From Pelagomonas calceolata (lineage: Eukaryota; Sar; Pelagophyceae; Pelagomonadales; Pelagomonadaceae), in contig CAKKNE010000006.1 of assembly GCA_918797485.1 (NCBI GenBank), forward strand, positions 1,860,001 through 1,924,000: DNA of 64,000 nt. The letters are read 5' to 3'. Below are positions 32,393-43,904 of this stretch, piece after piece. Within the stretch, counting starts at the first letter, position 1, and each line of letters starts with the position of its first letter. Under the pieces are notes generated by a model that saw nothing but the letters and a program-made list of their open reading frames with translations, did no database searches and had not been told where the DNA came from. The position numbers were made by a program, and so were the translations under genes.

Positions 32393-34892
32393 TTAGGCCA
32401 AGTAAACATAGAGACGCGCATCACTCGCATTGCGTTCAAGGTACTCACGCTCGAGAAGCGATTCAATGCACTTTTTAATAAATTGAGGTTGAGGGTGAAA
32501 TCGTTGACTGAGTTGACGTGTAACCTAATGGGTGCGTAATATCTCTACAAAGTTTCATATAAAGTAATTAACCTCTGCAATTAGGTCGTTGTGTTGGGCT
32601 TGCTTGCGGGCTTTCATGATGCGAACTACAGTGGCTTCGCAGAGATGACGACGGTCTTCCTCTATGGCTGCAGGGACACTATGACTTGAATTTGGGTGGG
32701 TACTTAACTCTTTCATGGCAACCAGGGGCACACGGACCCGCCTGAGCTTGGATGCGAATGAGTTATTTACCCTGAGTTTGTCATTACTAGAAAATCCTTT
32801 CCCCTTCGATCTTTTCAGAAGAATTCGGTATTTTGGAGTGCAGAGAGATATGAGATGGCGCCTGAGGTCGTTGTGTGGAATCTTGGTTGCATCTGTAATA
32901 CTTTGCATAGTAAGCTCTTCACCAAAATCTAGTGCATTGAAGAGAATAAGGATGCACATTTGATAGGTGGAAACTGTAAGTTCGTGCTTTGCTACGTCCG
33001 AGAAAATGGCTTTTAGTTCAGCTGTTCCGGAGCTTGTGAGCCAAGTCAGTTTGCGGCCAGTGTGCTGTTTTAGGTAGAAATTTTTAAAACTTTCAGAAGC
33101 GGAGGCGGCAACATCTGGAACGACGCACGGAATTGCAGGATGAATTGGCCAGTACCCGGCAGTAAGCATTGTTACGTCTATATCACACGAAGCAGCACGT
33201 GCTGTCTTTACATCCACTTCATTCATTTTTTTTTCATCCCGATGGGTATTATATTTTTCCATGGCCCCCCTCGAAAATCTTATGTCCGTAATCATCCCTT
33301 CAAGCTTTGTGGTGTACTGGTAACCACATTCGCGTTTTAGCTTGACAAGCATTTGCCGCTCTGCTTCTGAAGATATTGACCTCTGATTAAGAAGCCTCTT
33401 TGCGAGATACTGCTTATAGAGTACTTCAAAAACATCTTTATCGTGAAGGTAGCGAAAAATTATAATAACCTTTTCCAACTCACATTCCACTTCTCCCTCT
33501 GCAGCACCCTTCAACCCAGACCTCATGAGCTCATCTATATAAGCCACGAGAGAAGACGCGCAGCGAGTGTCCGCATTGATAACAGACTCGAAAGCTTCTT
33601 TTACCTTCTTTTGGGCAATGTTTTCGCCCCGAAAGGCGTTTCGCACCACATTATCATACTTTTCGCGAAGTGCAAGCAGGCTGCGTAAAAGAACGACGGG
33701 ATCTTTCATCTCGTCATTCAACAGAAGCTGCCCTGCTGCTCTGACATGCTCATGAAGAGCAGACCGCAGCAGATCCAGGGTTGCTGGGACTTGAAAACAC
33801 AGAGCATACATTCGTGTGATATCAGCCATTTTTTCTTCACTCTGCCTCAGAAGATCACAAAACCCAGACTTCTTAGATTCAATCAGGGCTGGAGTATGTG
33901 CAGAGATGAGTTCGGTCTCCACAATATGACGGAGCTTCGGTCTTGTATTGGCGTGCAAGTAATTTGGTACCCTTTGCATCTCTTCGCATATTCTAGACTC
34001 CACCTTTTTGAGATAGTCAGGGCATGTGTTTTGAGATAGAAAAAGGTGAGATTCACTTCGATAAAATTGACATGTTTCTTTGAGAAAATAAACTTCGAAT
34101 TCCTCTTCATAGACATTACTACTGTCTATACCTAGTTCACTAAGCATATAAAGTGCACATTTCATGCAATTATGATCGATCAGGCGGCCGAGTCGTTCAT
34201 CACGTATATTTTCCAAAAGTAGCTTCCTTAGTCGGTCTCGCACTTGGCCATGCCGGGCTATGGTCTCTCGGAAGGCCCATAGCCCCAGATCATACACTGC
34301 CATTTTTTTGTTTTGTGGTACGTACCTAAGATATTGGTTATGGAGGAGTTGAGAAGACACGGAGCCAAGCGTTCTGTCCATGTACATCAATATATCTCTC
34401 ACCATTATCATTGTGACTTGATGCTGTTTCCACTGCTCGCATACCTCCTGTAAAAGCTGATTATCGGGGCAGACAGCTACTTGTTCAGCCACCTGCCAAT
34501 CAAACATACACTTACTTATGTTTCCTGACGTAAACAGACATACCGAGCGCAAGCGTGTATAAACTGTGTCTTGCACGCCTTCATATAGCATATCCCCGTG
34601 CTTGTGTAGGACCAGATTGTAAGCATTCCTATCATATAACGTCAGTAAGAGAAGTGTGCCAGAATACTCACCTGTACAACTCTTCGAAAGACAGCAATGA
34701 AGCATTTTTGTTGTAGATTTCAGTCACTGCTGAAGACAACGATTTCCAAATATTTTGGGCTTGCTCCTTATCCATTTGACAATGAGCGCGAAAAGGCCTG
34801 AGATTTACGGGCTGAGTGAATAGCAGAACAGTAGCGGTCGCGTACTTTATTACAAATTTTTTCGGAACCGTCGACATGTCGACAACAAGCAT
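32393..34892 (-). CDS. CUL3: Cullin-3
   Basis: Scaffold of CUL3-RING ubiquitin ligases, which bind BTB adaptors at the N-terminus and RBX1 at the C-terminus. Exons 34892-34672, 34628-32573 and 32524-32393 give 802 residues in phase (introns 43 and 48 nt). Diagnostic pieces: IWKSLSSAVTEIYNKNAS, then LSFEELYRNAYNLVLHKHGD across the first junction, QVTMIMVRDILMYMDRT, YEEEFEVYFLKETCQFYRSES, KDVFEVLYKQYLAKRLLNQR, AERQMLVKLKRECGYQYTTK and GYWPIHPAIPC. The neddylation region is ATVVRIMKARKQAQHNDLIA with the acceptor Lys. The last exon supplies the winged-helix end IESLLEREYLERN and ends VYLA, as in other cullin-3s. An in-frame ATG at 34877 could also be the start. A small insert sits near residue 85 (DWQVAEQVAVC region). 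Confidence 0.95.
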
Positions 34893-35976
34893 CGATTGCG
34901 ACTGACACCCCCTGAGTCGTACAAGATCGATTTAAACACGATCTGGCTCGATTGGCCGCACTGCGTGCAGTCACGTAGCTATTTGCGGAGCTCCAAAGTT
35001 TCACCTCGCAAGCCTACGACGAGCCCCAGCATACAAACCTATAGAGCTAGGTCCGGTACTAGTACATCGCCGGTGGTTTAACGGACCCGGCGGTGCCAGT
35101 GCCCTTCTGTCGACCCCGGGCCCACTGGCATCCCTGGGCCTCACTGCCAAGGGCTACTTTGGCTACGATATAAGCTATAGAAGCCGGGGTGTGCCAGTGA
35201 ACTTGAACTTGAACTTGAAGTAGCGGCATCATGATAGGGTTAGTACATTTCAAGTTCAACGACGCCGCAAATTGAACCGACTCTGAATTCCATCCGGCCG
35301 CCGCGGCCGCGGCGACGCCGGCTGCCCACGCTCAGGCTGCACCGTGACAACTTCAAGTTGAACTTGAAAACTTTGCATGGCAGCCGAGAATATCATATTC
35401 AACCGACGAGCCACCCTGGCTTGGCAAAGTTCTTCGGGTTCCGAGTCTCGGCAAGCCCAGCCGGTCCAGATCGATCCCTCTATAGCCCTCCGTCTGGAGG
35501 CCTCTCCTGGGGGGCGGCCGGCCCCGGGCCGGCCCGGGGCCCGGGCCCGCCGGGCGACCCCATTACAGGTTTTACACGATATTGGCGTTCCCAGACGAAC
35601 TGTAAGGGAGCCCCCTCAGGCTCTGGGGACCTGTGGACCGGAGCGTCCTGCGGGCAAGGACGCGTCACGGTCATGGCATTTCACTACTAGTAGTAAAGGG
35701 CGGCGGCTGTCACAGCGGTACGCCGTGTGCTCTTTCCGTCGACGTGTTGCGTGTGTTGCGCAGTCGTCCGGCCCAGCAGGCTTCCCAGGCTTCAGCTGGC
35801 TTCCCAGGCTTCCCCACAAGTATACTACCGCAGTAGTAGATCCGAGTACGACGTACCTACGGTACCGTAGGTACCTACGGTACTCTCGGTGGCACACACT
35901 GATTAAGGCCGGTGTTTAATCGGGTCGTGACTACCGAGTCATGGTTTAAGTGGAAGACCAGGTATCTCCCCTCGAT
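34893..35976. other. Intergenic with palindromes and octamers
   Basis: No gene supported. Three TGCCAGTG/CACTGGCA octamers (35094, 35123, 35192), a run of AACTTG units at about 35200-35218, G+C-rich DNA with open frames but no domains (35358-35919), and a perfect 22-bp palindrome at 35853-35874. The last 50 bp lead into the FKBP gene. Confidence 0.45.
35853..35874. repeat. Perfect 22-bp palindrome
   Basis: GTACCTACGGT and its reverse complement ACCGTAGGTAC are joined without a spacer. The same CCTACGGTA/TACCGTAGG words recur at about 37908-37950 and repeatedly at 63305-63375. Confidence 0.85.
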
Positions 35977-36457
35977 ATGGGTTTTAGGCTTACGGAGATA
36001 GCGGTCGAAATATTCGCTGTTAGTAATCTCGATTAATTGAGCTGGGGTAACTATCTAAGACAACCTAGGCTGGAGATGGGGTGAACTATCCGCGGCAAGG
36101 CCAAACTGTGACTGTCCACTACAGTGGCTACGTAAGCATAATAGTGTGATATTTTACGTACGGCCGACCTTGCACAGCTACCTAATGGTGAAATATTCGA
36201 TTCATCAAGAGACAGAGGCAAGCCATTCAAGTTTAAGCTGGGTGGCGAACAGGTCATCCCGGGACTTGATGCTGGGGTATCACAGCTGAGCATTGGCGAA
36301 CGTGCGAAAATATCGATTCCTTCAGATATGGCCTACGGTATTGTGTATATCCCTGATATTATCCCACCAGGCCTCATTAGGTGAGCGTGGCTTTCCTGGG
36401 CTAATACCAAGAAACTCGGCTCTTGTATTCGACCTGGAACTCATTACATTTAGTTAG
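35977..36457 (+). CDS. FKBP12-type peptidyl-prolyl isomerase
   Basis: A small cytosolic prolyl isomerase recovered only by splicing four exons: 35977-36018, 36069-36131, 36178-36380 and 36412-36457, 354 nt in phase, 117 residues (FKBP12 is about 108). Introns are 50, 46 and 31 nt. The family pattern is complete: AGDGVNYPRQGQTVTVHYSG, then LPNGEIFDSSRDRGKPFKFK, LGGEQVIPGLDAGV, LSIGERAKISIPSDMAYG, IPDIIPPG and NSALVFDLELI. Active-site residues Tyr of VHYSG, Phe-Asp of IFDSS, Phe of FKF, Val-Ile of QVI, Tyr of AYG and Phe of LVFDLE are kept. The Trp at the floor of the pocket (VIRGW in human FKBP12) is Leu (VIPGL), which may weaken FK506 or rapamycin binding. The first exon (MGFRLTEIAVEIFA) is the least certain part. 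Confidence 0.9.
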
Positions 36458-38003
36458 GTATCGAGTGGGAACGGCAGGCCCGCACAAAGGGGGAGGGGGG
36501 GGGCAGCCGGCCTAGCGCCCGATGTCTGGTACCCTGACGGGGAGTGGTCCTTGAGGCGTAGGGGAGCGGCCTTATCATAAGAAAAACAGATTGATTAGTA
36601 TCTCTCGGCGACTGCCACGGCGCGGATGCAAGATCAAAATCGCCCCTAGCAATAGCTCGACCGCTCCGGACCTCGGCCATAGCCCCTTGGTTGGTTCTGA
36701 GGCCGCTACAGAGGTCTTCAACCCCGCAGCGCCGCCATTCAGCCCGCCGTACACAACTCTCTCGACGTCTCGGCCGGGCCTTCACGCGCACCACCGGTCC
36801 AATCTGAGCAACCTAAGGCCGCGGTGCGCCTTTTGTGGTCCCATACGACCTTACTGTGACGCTTATAACGATTTGCCGTTTTAGGAAAAAGGCCGAGTTC
36901 AGCGTCCGCGTTCTATGCGCAGCCGACATCAAATTCCAAGCGGGCTTGCTCCGTGTAGTCGATGGGGTGCTTGGGCCGGCGCACTGCCGCAGCCTCCGCA
37001 TCTAGTCCGGTGTGGCGCACTAGAATCAGTCCGTTGCCGGGTTGCGATCGTACCAATCCCCATGAAAAGTTGAGGGGCGCTTTTGTGCCCCCAGGGGAGT
37101 CCAAAGATGGAGTACCCCCGCACAAGCTCCCCGGGAAGCAACTTGAACCGGCTAGCCCCCCCACCGTGACCCCACCCCACAATACGAATCTATGCGATTC
37201 AGAGGGTCTATGCAGAGGGCTCGCCGGCAAAGTAGTGTAGGCTATAAAAGCGGGTAGTTCAAGTTTAATAGCTGGGTCCGTTGGAAGGTGCGATAGCCGA
37301 CTCTGACTCGGAGTCAGACTCTGAACTTGAAACTGCCGAGGATTGTCATTGATTCTGATTAAGAGGACATTTACGGGGCAGCCTTGTCTTTTAGGGGCAG
37401 TGTGCGCGCGGACGTCGAACGCGACCCTCTAGGCAAGAGGGCTCTAGGGGGTCGCGTAAGCGCAAAAATCAAACTAATAGACACGACCCACGGCCCATTC
37501 CCATCAAACGTAGATGCTACTAGTAGTATGATACTAGTACTGGCTTGAGTGCTTGAGTATAGTGGCATCCCGGGCCCTCTCCGTCTGTCCAATATTGGTA
37601 GGGCCGTCAATCCGTGGCTCCGGAGCACCACGGAGGTGCAACACCTGCGTGTGAACAAGGGCGCCGCTGATCTCTCGATTGCCAACAGTGTGGACGTTGG
37701 CGTGTTCAAGTTTCAAGTTCAAGTTCCGGCGAGTCAAAGGGCCCTCGAAATGTGGGGGCGGGTTCAAGTTGGACCCATCGAGTGCGCCGGTTCAGGCTTG
37801 GTGGCAGCAATATATAAACAAAGAACCAAGGAAACACGTACAGGTGTGTCAGTCTAGTGTGTCAGCATCCCACGGGGAATACTTGAAACTTCAAGTTAAA
37901 ACAACAAGTACCGTAGGTATCTCGTGGTGCCAGTGCCGGTACCTACGGGATGTGCCACAGTGGTGCGTAACGAGACAGCCAATACACCCATTTGTTTACC
38001 TGC
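36458..38003. other. Intergenic, no supported gene
   Basis: Mostly G+C-rich with open frames lacking domains. Contains ACTAGTAGTA/TAGTACTGG sites near 37518-37545, repeated TTCAAGTT words (37705-37735), one TGCCAGTG octamer (37928) and CCGTAGGTA/GGTACCTACGG words (37908-37950). The minus strand at about 37440-37530 distantly recalls the unknown module, too weakly to call. Confidence 0.4.
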
Positions 38004-39817
38004 ATGACTGGCGCTCGGCTAGCTCTCTGCAGCATGGGCTTGGGGGTTCTACGGCAGTGTATCTCTGTCAGTGGCCTCGGGAATATATTCACACCTCGGG
38101 GCAAAATGCGAGAACTAACAGGTTGGACTTCGTCATCAGGTCTAGGTGTCCAACGGATGCTATGCGCTAGTTTTGCAAAAGAAGCAACGGGTGGAGATTC
38201 CATCATGAATACCTTTGGCGCACCGCTGCCTCCTGTAGAGCTGGCAATTGATGCGGAGCGCATCGAAGTGGCAACAGATGGTTTTAACGGAGAGCACGAA
38301 GTAACAGCCGTTGCGGTAAGAGTTGTGCAACAACTGCGAGGATCAGCTCCCTACATGGACCTACATCGTGATTCTAGCATGGTAGTGCATCTTTGTTAGC
38401 TGCTGTGTCTCACAGGATCCTTGTAGAGTTATTCATGAGTGCAGGTAGCGAAGTTCTTGAAGATGAAGACATGTTCCAGGGAATAATGGATGATCTAGCA
38501 ACGTTACACGTGCTCGGGGTAAAGCTGGTGATTCTAGCAAGTGTGCGATTTCAAGTAGATAGAAGATTGCAAGTGGAAACAGGCGATGTAGGGGTCCGTG
38601 TACGAGGCCTGCGGGTTACTGGCCCAAAAGAGCTGGCAGCGGTTCAAGTCGAGTGTGGCCTTGCCAGGTCACGAGTTGAGGCTGCTCTGTCTAGGGCGCT
38701 GCGAAGTGGGGGTGCATCTCATGGGCGGTCGACGATTGGAGTGGACGTAGTTAGCGGCAATGGGTTCGTTAGTGGGCGACCAGTGGGGGTAGTTGATGGC
38801 ATAGACACCGGATTTACGGGTGCAGCACGACTAGTGGATGCAGCAAAAATTTCAAGGCATCTAGATGCAGGTGAAATTGTCTTGTTGTCTGCGCTCGCAT
38901 ACTCGCCGTGGGGGGACACCTTTAATGTACGCACTGAAGAGATCGCAGCTCGTGCAGCCCCTGCCTTGCTTGCGAGCAAGCTAATCTTTGTTACTGCAGG
39001 CCACGAGTTTGCTTGGAAAGATATAAATATTCCTCCTGAATCGACTTCTCGTCGTGTTGCTAGCCTCAGACTCGATGATGCCCGCAAGCTTCTCGAACGT
39101 CGAGAGGAGCTTTCTCGTGCTGGCTCCTGTGGTGTTGCAGCTCAGCTTCTCGATCTCACTCACTGGTGCGTTAGTGCGCTCGAACAAGGCGTCACGCGTG
39201 CACACCTTATTGCCCCAACTGACGGGGCTCTTCTCCGGGAGCTATATACACGGGATGGCGCGGGAACGCTTATCTCTCGTGACATCTACGAAGGCATTCG
39301 GTCAGCTACTTCGTCTGACATTGACTCTTTAGTTAGCCTTATAGCACCACTGGAAATTGACGGGACGCTCCTAGCACGTCCAAGGCCAAAACTGCTTGAA
39401 GAAGTCAAGCGCGGTTGCTTTTACGTTCTCTCTAGAGACGACCTCCCCATCGCCTGCGCATCCCTCAAAAGGCTCGATGCTGCCGGTACACTTGCCGAGC
39501 TAGGGTGCCTTGTTGTTGCTCAAAAGTACCGTCGACAATCGAAGGGGGATGCTCTTTTATCATATTTGGAACGTGTCGCTATTGCGGCCGGAGTCCAGAA
39601 ACTATTTGCACTTTCCACCAAAACTATGCATTGGTTCATTGAGCGAGGATTTAGCCAGGTTTCATTAGCATCCCTTCCACGGGAGAGGCAGGCTATCTAT
39701 GACAATCTTAGGAGACCAAAGATTTATTGTAAGACCCTAAAGGGAGACCGGGATGTCGATGTTGAGGATGCATTTTGGACCCGTAGACATGCAGAAGGTG
39801 AATTTGAAATTCTGTAA
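38004..39817 (+). CDS. N-acetylglutamate synthase, bacterial (ArgA) type
   Basis: Catalyses acetyl-CoA plus glutamate to N-acetylglutamate, the first step of arginine synthesis. Exons 38004-38394 and 38445-39817 (50-nt intron) give 587 residues in phase. The N-terminal half is an amino-acid-kinase fold used for arginine sensing: VVQQLRGSAPYMDLHRDSSM, MDDLATLHVLGVKLVIL, FQVDRRLQ, and STIGVDVVSGNGFVSGRPVG. The C-terminal half is a GNAT acetyltransferase: IRSATSSDIDSLVSLIAPLE, CFYVLSRDDLPIACASLKRL, AELGCLVVAQKYRRQSKGDA (acetyl-CoA loop) and LFALSTKTMHWFIERGF. About 100 extra residues at the start (MTGARLALCSMGLGVLRQ) are rich in small and basic residues and could target the protein to plastid or mitochondrion. 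Plants and algae use this ArgA-like enzyme, so a plastid route is possible. Confidence 0.9.
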
Positions 39818-41312
39818 ACCCTGAATAATTTCTAATTGTTATCGACAACCCCCGGGCCCCGGCAGAGAGCTTCGACTTGGGTAAATCCCTAGCCAAGCGG
39901 ATGACTCGGAAGAGTCCAAGTCGATCCGAAAGACCTGACTCAAAGCTGCCCAAGTCTCAATGAAATCGAACCAAAAAGTGTGGCGTCATTGTTGAGAATG
40001 GATGCGACCCCACAGACGCGCAACGGCAGACGCGCAATTACAAATTGGACTCGGGCAGAGGTGGGCTCGACTCGCGCCGAACTTCTCCGATGGGCCATCC
40101 CCGTTCCGCCAGACCCAGGCGTGCGACAGGCGCGCAGGCGCGCGACCTCAACGGCCACGGAGAACCGTAGTAGCAGCCTGGAGATGAACCCGTTTCTCAG
40201 AGTGTGGTCACGTGTCGGTGAGGCGCATGGAATGTGTCCGGATGTGAGTCAGCTTTTCCGGCGCTGCTAATGCAGAATGTTGCGACGAGTTCCGCGCTCG
40301 TCCTTTAGTTCATAGCCGCTGACATAGCCGCTGACGTAGCCCTGAAGTGAGCAACCTCATAAACTAAGATTCCTTCTATAGTACCCGCCCATCAGATCGG
40401 GCCTGGTGCGCCGCGAAAACACTGCTCCATACAGTCACGAGTGAGCGCGAGCTTCTTTGCCCTGGGCGACGCGGTGGCGGCGAGAACCGCCCGACTCGGA
40501 CGCCCCCCAAACCTCTTGAGCGTCCCGATTATTTTGCGGCGCCGCACGGCATCGTACCTAGACTCGCTATCATGCGAATGACGCAAGATCCAAAGGTGTA
40601 CGCGCCTCAGGCTGACGCTAACTTTTCCGTTTTAATACTAGTAGCTTGAACCCCGAACTTGCTGGGAACCTCACTAGGTGGATGGATCTTACCACACCGG
40701 AGCAGGGGGCGTAGACCGAGCGGGGAACCTAGGGGGACCGCCCGCGCCCAGGCAGGAAAACCCCGCACATTAGTGCAAATAGAGCTTTTCCGAGCAATCA
40801 AGCGGTCCGTGTCGATGGCGTATATATACGTGTCGTGAAGTACGTGACGCAATCCACAAACGCGTCCGCAGAGCGCAAATCGTCGACGCACTCGTTTACA
40901 GTCAAATCCTCATCGCGGCACAAAATCCTTCTGGTCAGATATTCGCCGCGTCGGAGAAGCCCCGGCGAGATTTGGTGCCGGAGAGCAACATGCTGTTCAT
41001 CGGCGCCGCGGCGTCCCGGGGAACATCCGGCCTTATGGTGAATGTACCGACGCTGACCCGTGTTGGTGTCAAATGGACCCCGGGGCTGCGTGCGCGCGGT
41101 TCTATGATAGTCACAGCCCGGCGGGCATAGAGCCCATGCCAGTCACAGCCCGGCGGGCCTTCGAGTTTACTCAGGCTCACTGGCATTCTAAGTTTCGAGT
41201 TTCGAATGGTCTGACCTTGAGTAGTTCAAGCCTGAGTTCAAAGTTCAGTGGCTAGGTACAGTGGCTAGTATGATGTGTGTTCCTAACTCCTCCCCAGCAA
41301 ACCGTGACCGAT
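39818..41312. other. Intergenic, no supported gene
   Basis: Mixed composition. Contains a duplicated CATAGCCGCTGACRTAGCC word (about 40310-40340), a duplicated GTCACAGCCCGGCGGGC (41112 and 41144), and one CACTGGCA octamer (41178). A stretch at 40965-41115 weakly resembles the unknown module of the inverted-repeat element. Confidence 0.4.
40965..41115 (+). other. Possible relic of the unknown module
   Basis: Plus-strand NMLFIGAAASRGTSG followed by VNVPTLTRVGVKW and GSMIVTARR can be laid beside AIVCFMIDGLTRGPDK, VHVPSVGSTRVPFSW and THILVVDYR of 11215-11425. The likeness is weak and could be chance. Confidence 0.25.
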
Positions 41313-43151
41313 ATGGCAAACCGTGATTTGTCAAATGAATTGAATCGTACACACCGACGTGTTGGGGCTGTGATTAAAAGAGTTGAAACATTGGTGCAAG
41401 AAGTAGAAGAATTACGACAAACCCAAGAGGCGCTCGTTGCGAGGGTTGGTGTCACAGCAACGACGGGCCGCGTCGACCCTGTTGCGGTCTCTGCGGTGGA
41501 AGGCAAGATCGAGCGACTCAGAGGAGAAGTCTCCAGGTTGGAAAATCGTGCCGAGACTGGCATGGCGACTATGCAATCGGTGCTACGGGATACAGTACCT
41601 GGAACAAAATTGCTTGAACAAGAGCAGAATGCCGTCAACCAATCCGAATTTTATGTAGTTAAAGAGCGTCTGCGCATGTGCGAGGATCAGGTTGCGGTCT
41701 TAACCGCCGTAAAACAACAAACTCTTGACACAGGCAAGGTAGAGCGGCCAGACACCAATGTACGTGAGAACGACTTAATGCAGCTGGAGGCAGGACTGCA
41801 AACTAGACTCATGAGCTTGATTCAGAAAGTATCATCAGGCATGGCATGGACTATGGAGCAACTAGCGGCAAAGCTGAACGAGCTTCATCAAAATATTGAG
41901 TTAGAGGGGGTAGCGAGGTTAAAAGTTGAGGAATCGATGACGGGTGTCATTGAAAAGGCTGTGTGTGGTGTCGCAAAAGCCACTAACCACGAGATTTTGT
42001 GCTGTATGAATAAAATAAGACAACTCGACGTAAAACTCAGCTCATTTAATACATCCATTCATGGTAAGGTAGAAAAGAGATGCTTGCGCCTCGAAGAATT
42101 TCTGGCGATTGTAAATGCAGAATGTAAGAAAAGCATAGGAATCCTCAGGGATGAAACGACGCAGATCACGCACTCAATTCTTGATGAGCTAGTACGTGGG
42201 AAAGATGCACGTGTGCTTTCTACTGTAACTGACCTAAGTAAATCAAAACAGCAGCTCAATTCAATCAATGAAATCCAGTGCACTGCGAGCAGAATGGCGC
42301 ACGAAGTTCAGCACATTGCAATCATCAGGCTTTTGGCAAAGGATCTCAATGCACAGAAGCAGCAACATGAAGAGTCTCTTTCCGAGACTATCAAATTCCT
42401 CGGTAACAAGATTGATAGGGAATTGGCCAAAATCAACTCAAAATGCACCAAGTCCTTTGAGGAAGCTGAGAGGCGTGCAAGATGCATCTCGGACGATCTT
42501 AGGAGCAAGCAGAATACAATTGAAGTAAAGTTGGTTCTTGCAGAAATGGTTATGCATCTGGCTGAGACTGAGTCTATGGAAAACCTAGATACATTTATGG
42601 CGGGGTGCATCGCCAAGGATGCCGCCCACGTGCAATCTGGAAAGCAGCAATTTCAGATTTTGGAGGCAGCCCTTGCTGCCAAAGCTGTAAAAATGCGAGA
42701 TGCTGACAGGGCTGAGGCCCGTCTATGGTACAAGCAACAGAAAAATGCCAACAAGATGATCCTCGATCGAGTCAAAGGCAACAGGCATAACTTTCAGCAG
42801 GCTACAATTGACTTAGAGGACAAATATACTACCATATACCAGGCGACTGTCGAACTAGCAGCTCGTATTGAGTCTAATAACGTTTCTCGATGCCTGGTAG
42901 AGGCCATAGTCGAGCGCGAGAGGCAAACACAAGCCATAAAGATGACTCATGCAATTAGTGCTTTCAGTTTGAAACTCAAGACCCTCGAGGATAATCTGGA
43001 CAGCAAGTTTATCAATCGAATTTCCATGGTAGAAGAGGTTGTGGCTAAAGTGGCATCGGATTGGGAAACAGCCGTTCGAGCAGCAGTCACGGCCTTTCGA
43101 CCGTCGGAACGTCACAGAACGCCTGGGTTTGTCCGTCGCGTGTTTCCCTAG
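41313..43151 (+). CDS. Coiled-coil protein, unidentified
   Basis: A single-exon protein of 612 residues from the ATG at 41313 (MANRDLSNELNRTHRRVGAV). Nearly the whole chain is predicted coiled coil by eye: heptad-like spacing of Leu/Ile/Val with Glu, Lys, Gln and Arg between (VETLVQEVEELRQTQEALVA; EGKIERLRGEVSRLENRAET). There is no signal peptide, membrane segment or catalytic motif. The last 30 residues are basic. I do not recognise an orthologue; length and composition resemble structural proteins of cilia or basal bodies, which would suit other genes in the window, but this is inference only. Confidence 0.75.
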   Translation: MANRDLSNELNRTHRRVGAVIKRVETLVQEVEELRQTQEALVARVGVTATTGRVDPVAVSAVEGKIERLRGEVSRLENRAETGMATMQSVLRDTVPGTKLLEQEQNAVNQSEFYVVKERLRMCEDQVAVLTAVKQQTLDTGKVERPDTNVRENDLMQLEAGLQTRLMSLIQKVSSGMAWTMEQLAAKLNELHQNIELEGVARLKVEESMTGVIEKAVCGVAKATNHEILCCMNKIRQLDVKLSSFNTSIHGKVEKRCLRLEEFLAIVNAECKKSIGILRDETTQITHSILDELVRGKDARVLSTVTDLSKSKQQLNSINEIQCTASRMAHEVQHIAIIRLLAKDLNAQKQQHEESLSETIKFLGNKIDRELAKINSKCTKSFEEAERRARCISDDLRSKQNTIEVKLVLAEMVMHLAETESMENLDTFMAGCIAKDAAHVQSGKQQFQILEAALAAKAVKMRDADRAEARLWYKQQKNANKMILDRVKGNRHNFQQATIDLEDKYTTIYQATVELAARIESNNVSRCLVEAIVERERQTQAIKMTHAISAFSLKLKTLEDNLDSKFINRISMVEEVVAKVASDWETAVRAAVTAFRPSERHRTPGFVRRVFP

Positions 43152-43904
43152 TCACCAGGAGATGTGGACGAGGCCAGATTTGACGGTCCATTGCGAGCTA
43201 GCCGCGTGTCTGTCAAACTCTCGTAGAACGGGGGTGTGACCCACGCGAGACCGGAGCGCACGGCGGGTTGAGCAGCGAACGACATGTCTGGGGGGTGTGG
43301 CGTGGTGTGATCTTAACTGATCTGATCTTACGTTGTCGCCCACTGGCACCATATGGCACCATTCACCAGTCTGCCAGTGAACACTGCAAGGTAGGAATTG
43401 TTTTCCTGGCTCTAGCTAGCAAGAGGCCGCTCCTCCTGTCAAGACGGGAAGAGCGGGTCATTGACGGCAACATAGGCCAAAATCGCGGCCGGGGCCCCCG
43501 GGGTGGGGATTCCGACGAGACGGGAAGACACTCAGCAGTAAGACAGGGAAACAGTAAGAGATTTTTAGCTAAAAATAGCCAAAAGGTTGCGCTGGGCGAG
43601 GGGGGGGGTCGTTACCAACGAGACACGAAGACAGGTTCTGAGCAAGAAAAACCTGCCCAACACCATTGACAGGCGTAGGTCGCCGACAGTAGACTAAATG
43701 CCAGCACTGGCATCCCTGAAATGCCGGAGCGCTCAAGCGAAGGAAGGGGGTCTGTGGTAAAATTCGAAAAATATAAACTCAAGAATTTACAGTTTGTATG
43801 TTTGCCAAGTGTACTTGGGGAAGCGTCCGTACACTAGCGAGTGCCCGGGCCGGGAAGCGCCGAGTTAGCCGAGGAAATTCGCCCTTCAGTGTATCTCTTT
43901 CATT
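43152..43904. other. Intergenic, no supported gene
   Basis: Three TGCCAGTG/CACTGGCA octamers (43341, 43372, 43705) and G-rich runs (43596-43608). No domain-bearing frame. Confidence 0.45.

Noticed and set aside
35358-35919. Frames of 110-180 codons
   Set aside because: Low-complexity G+C-rich stretch with palindromes; no domain.
37371-37709. Minus-strand frame as another copy of the unknown module
   Set aside because: Only a few words agree (SISLIFALTRPP), which is too weak.
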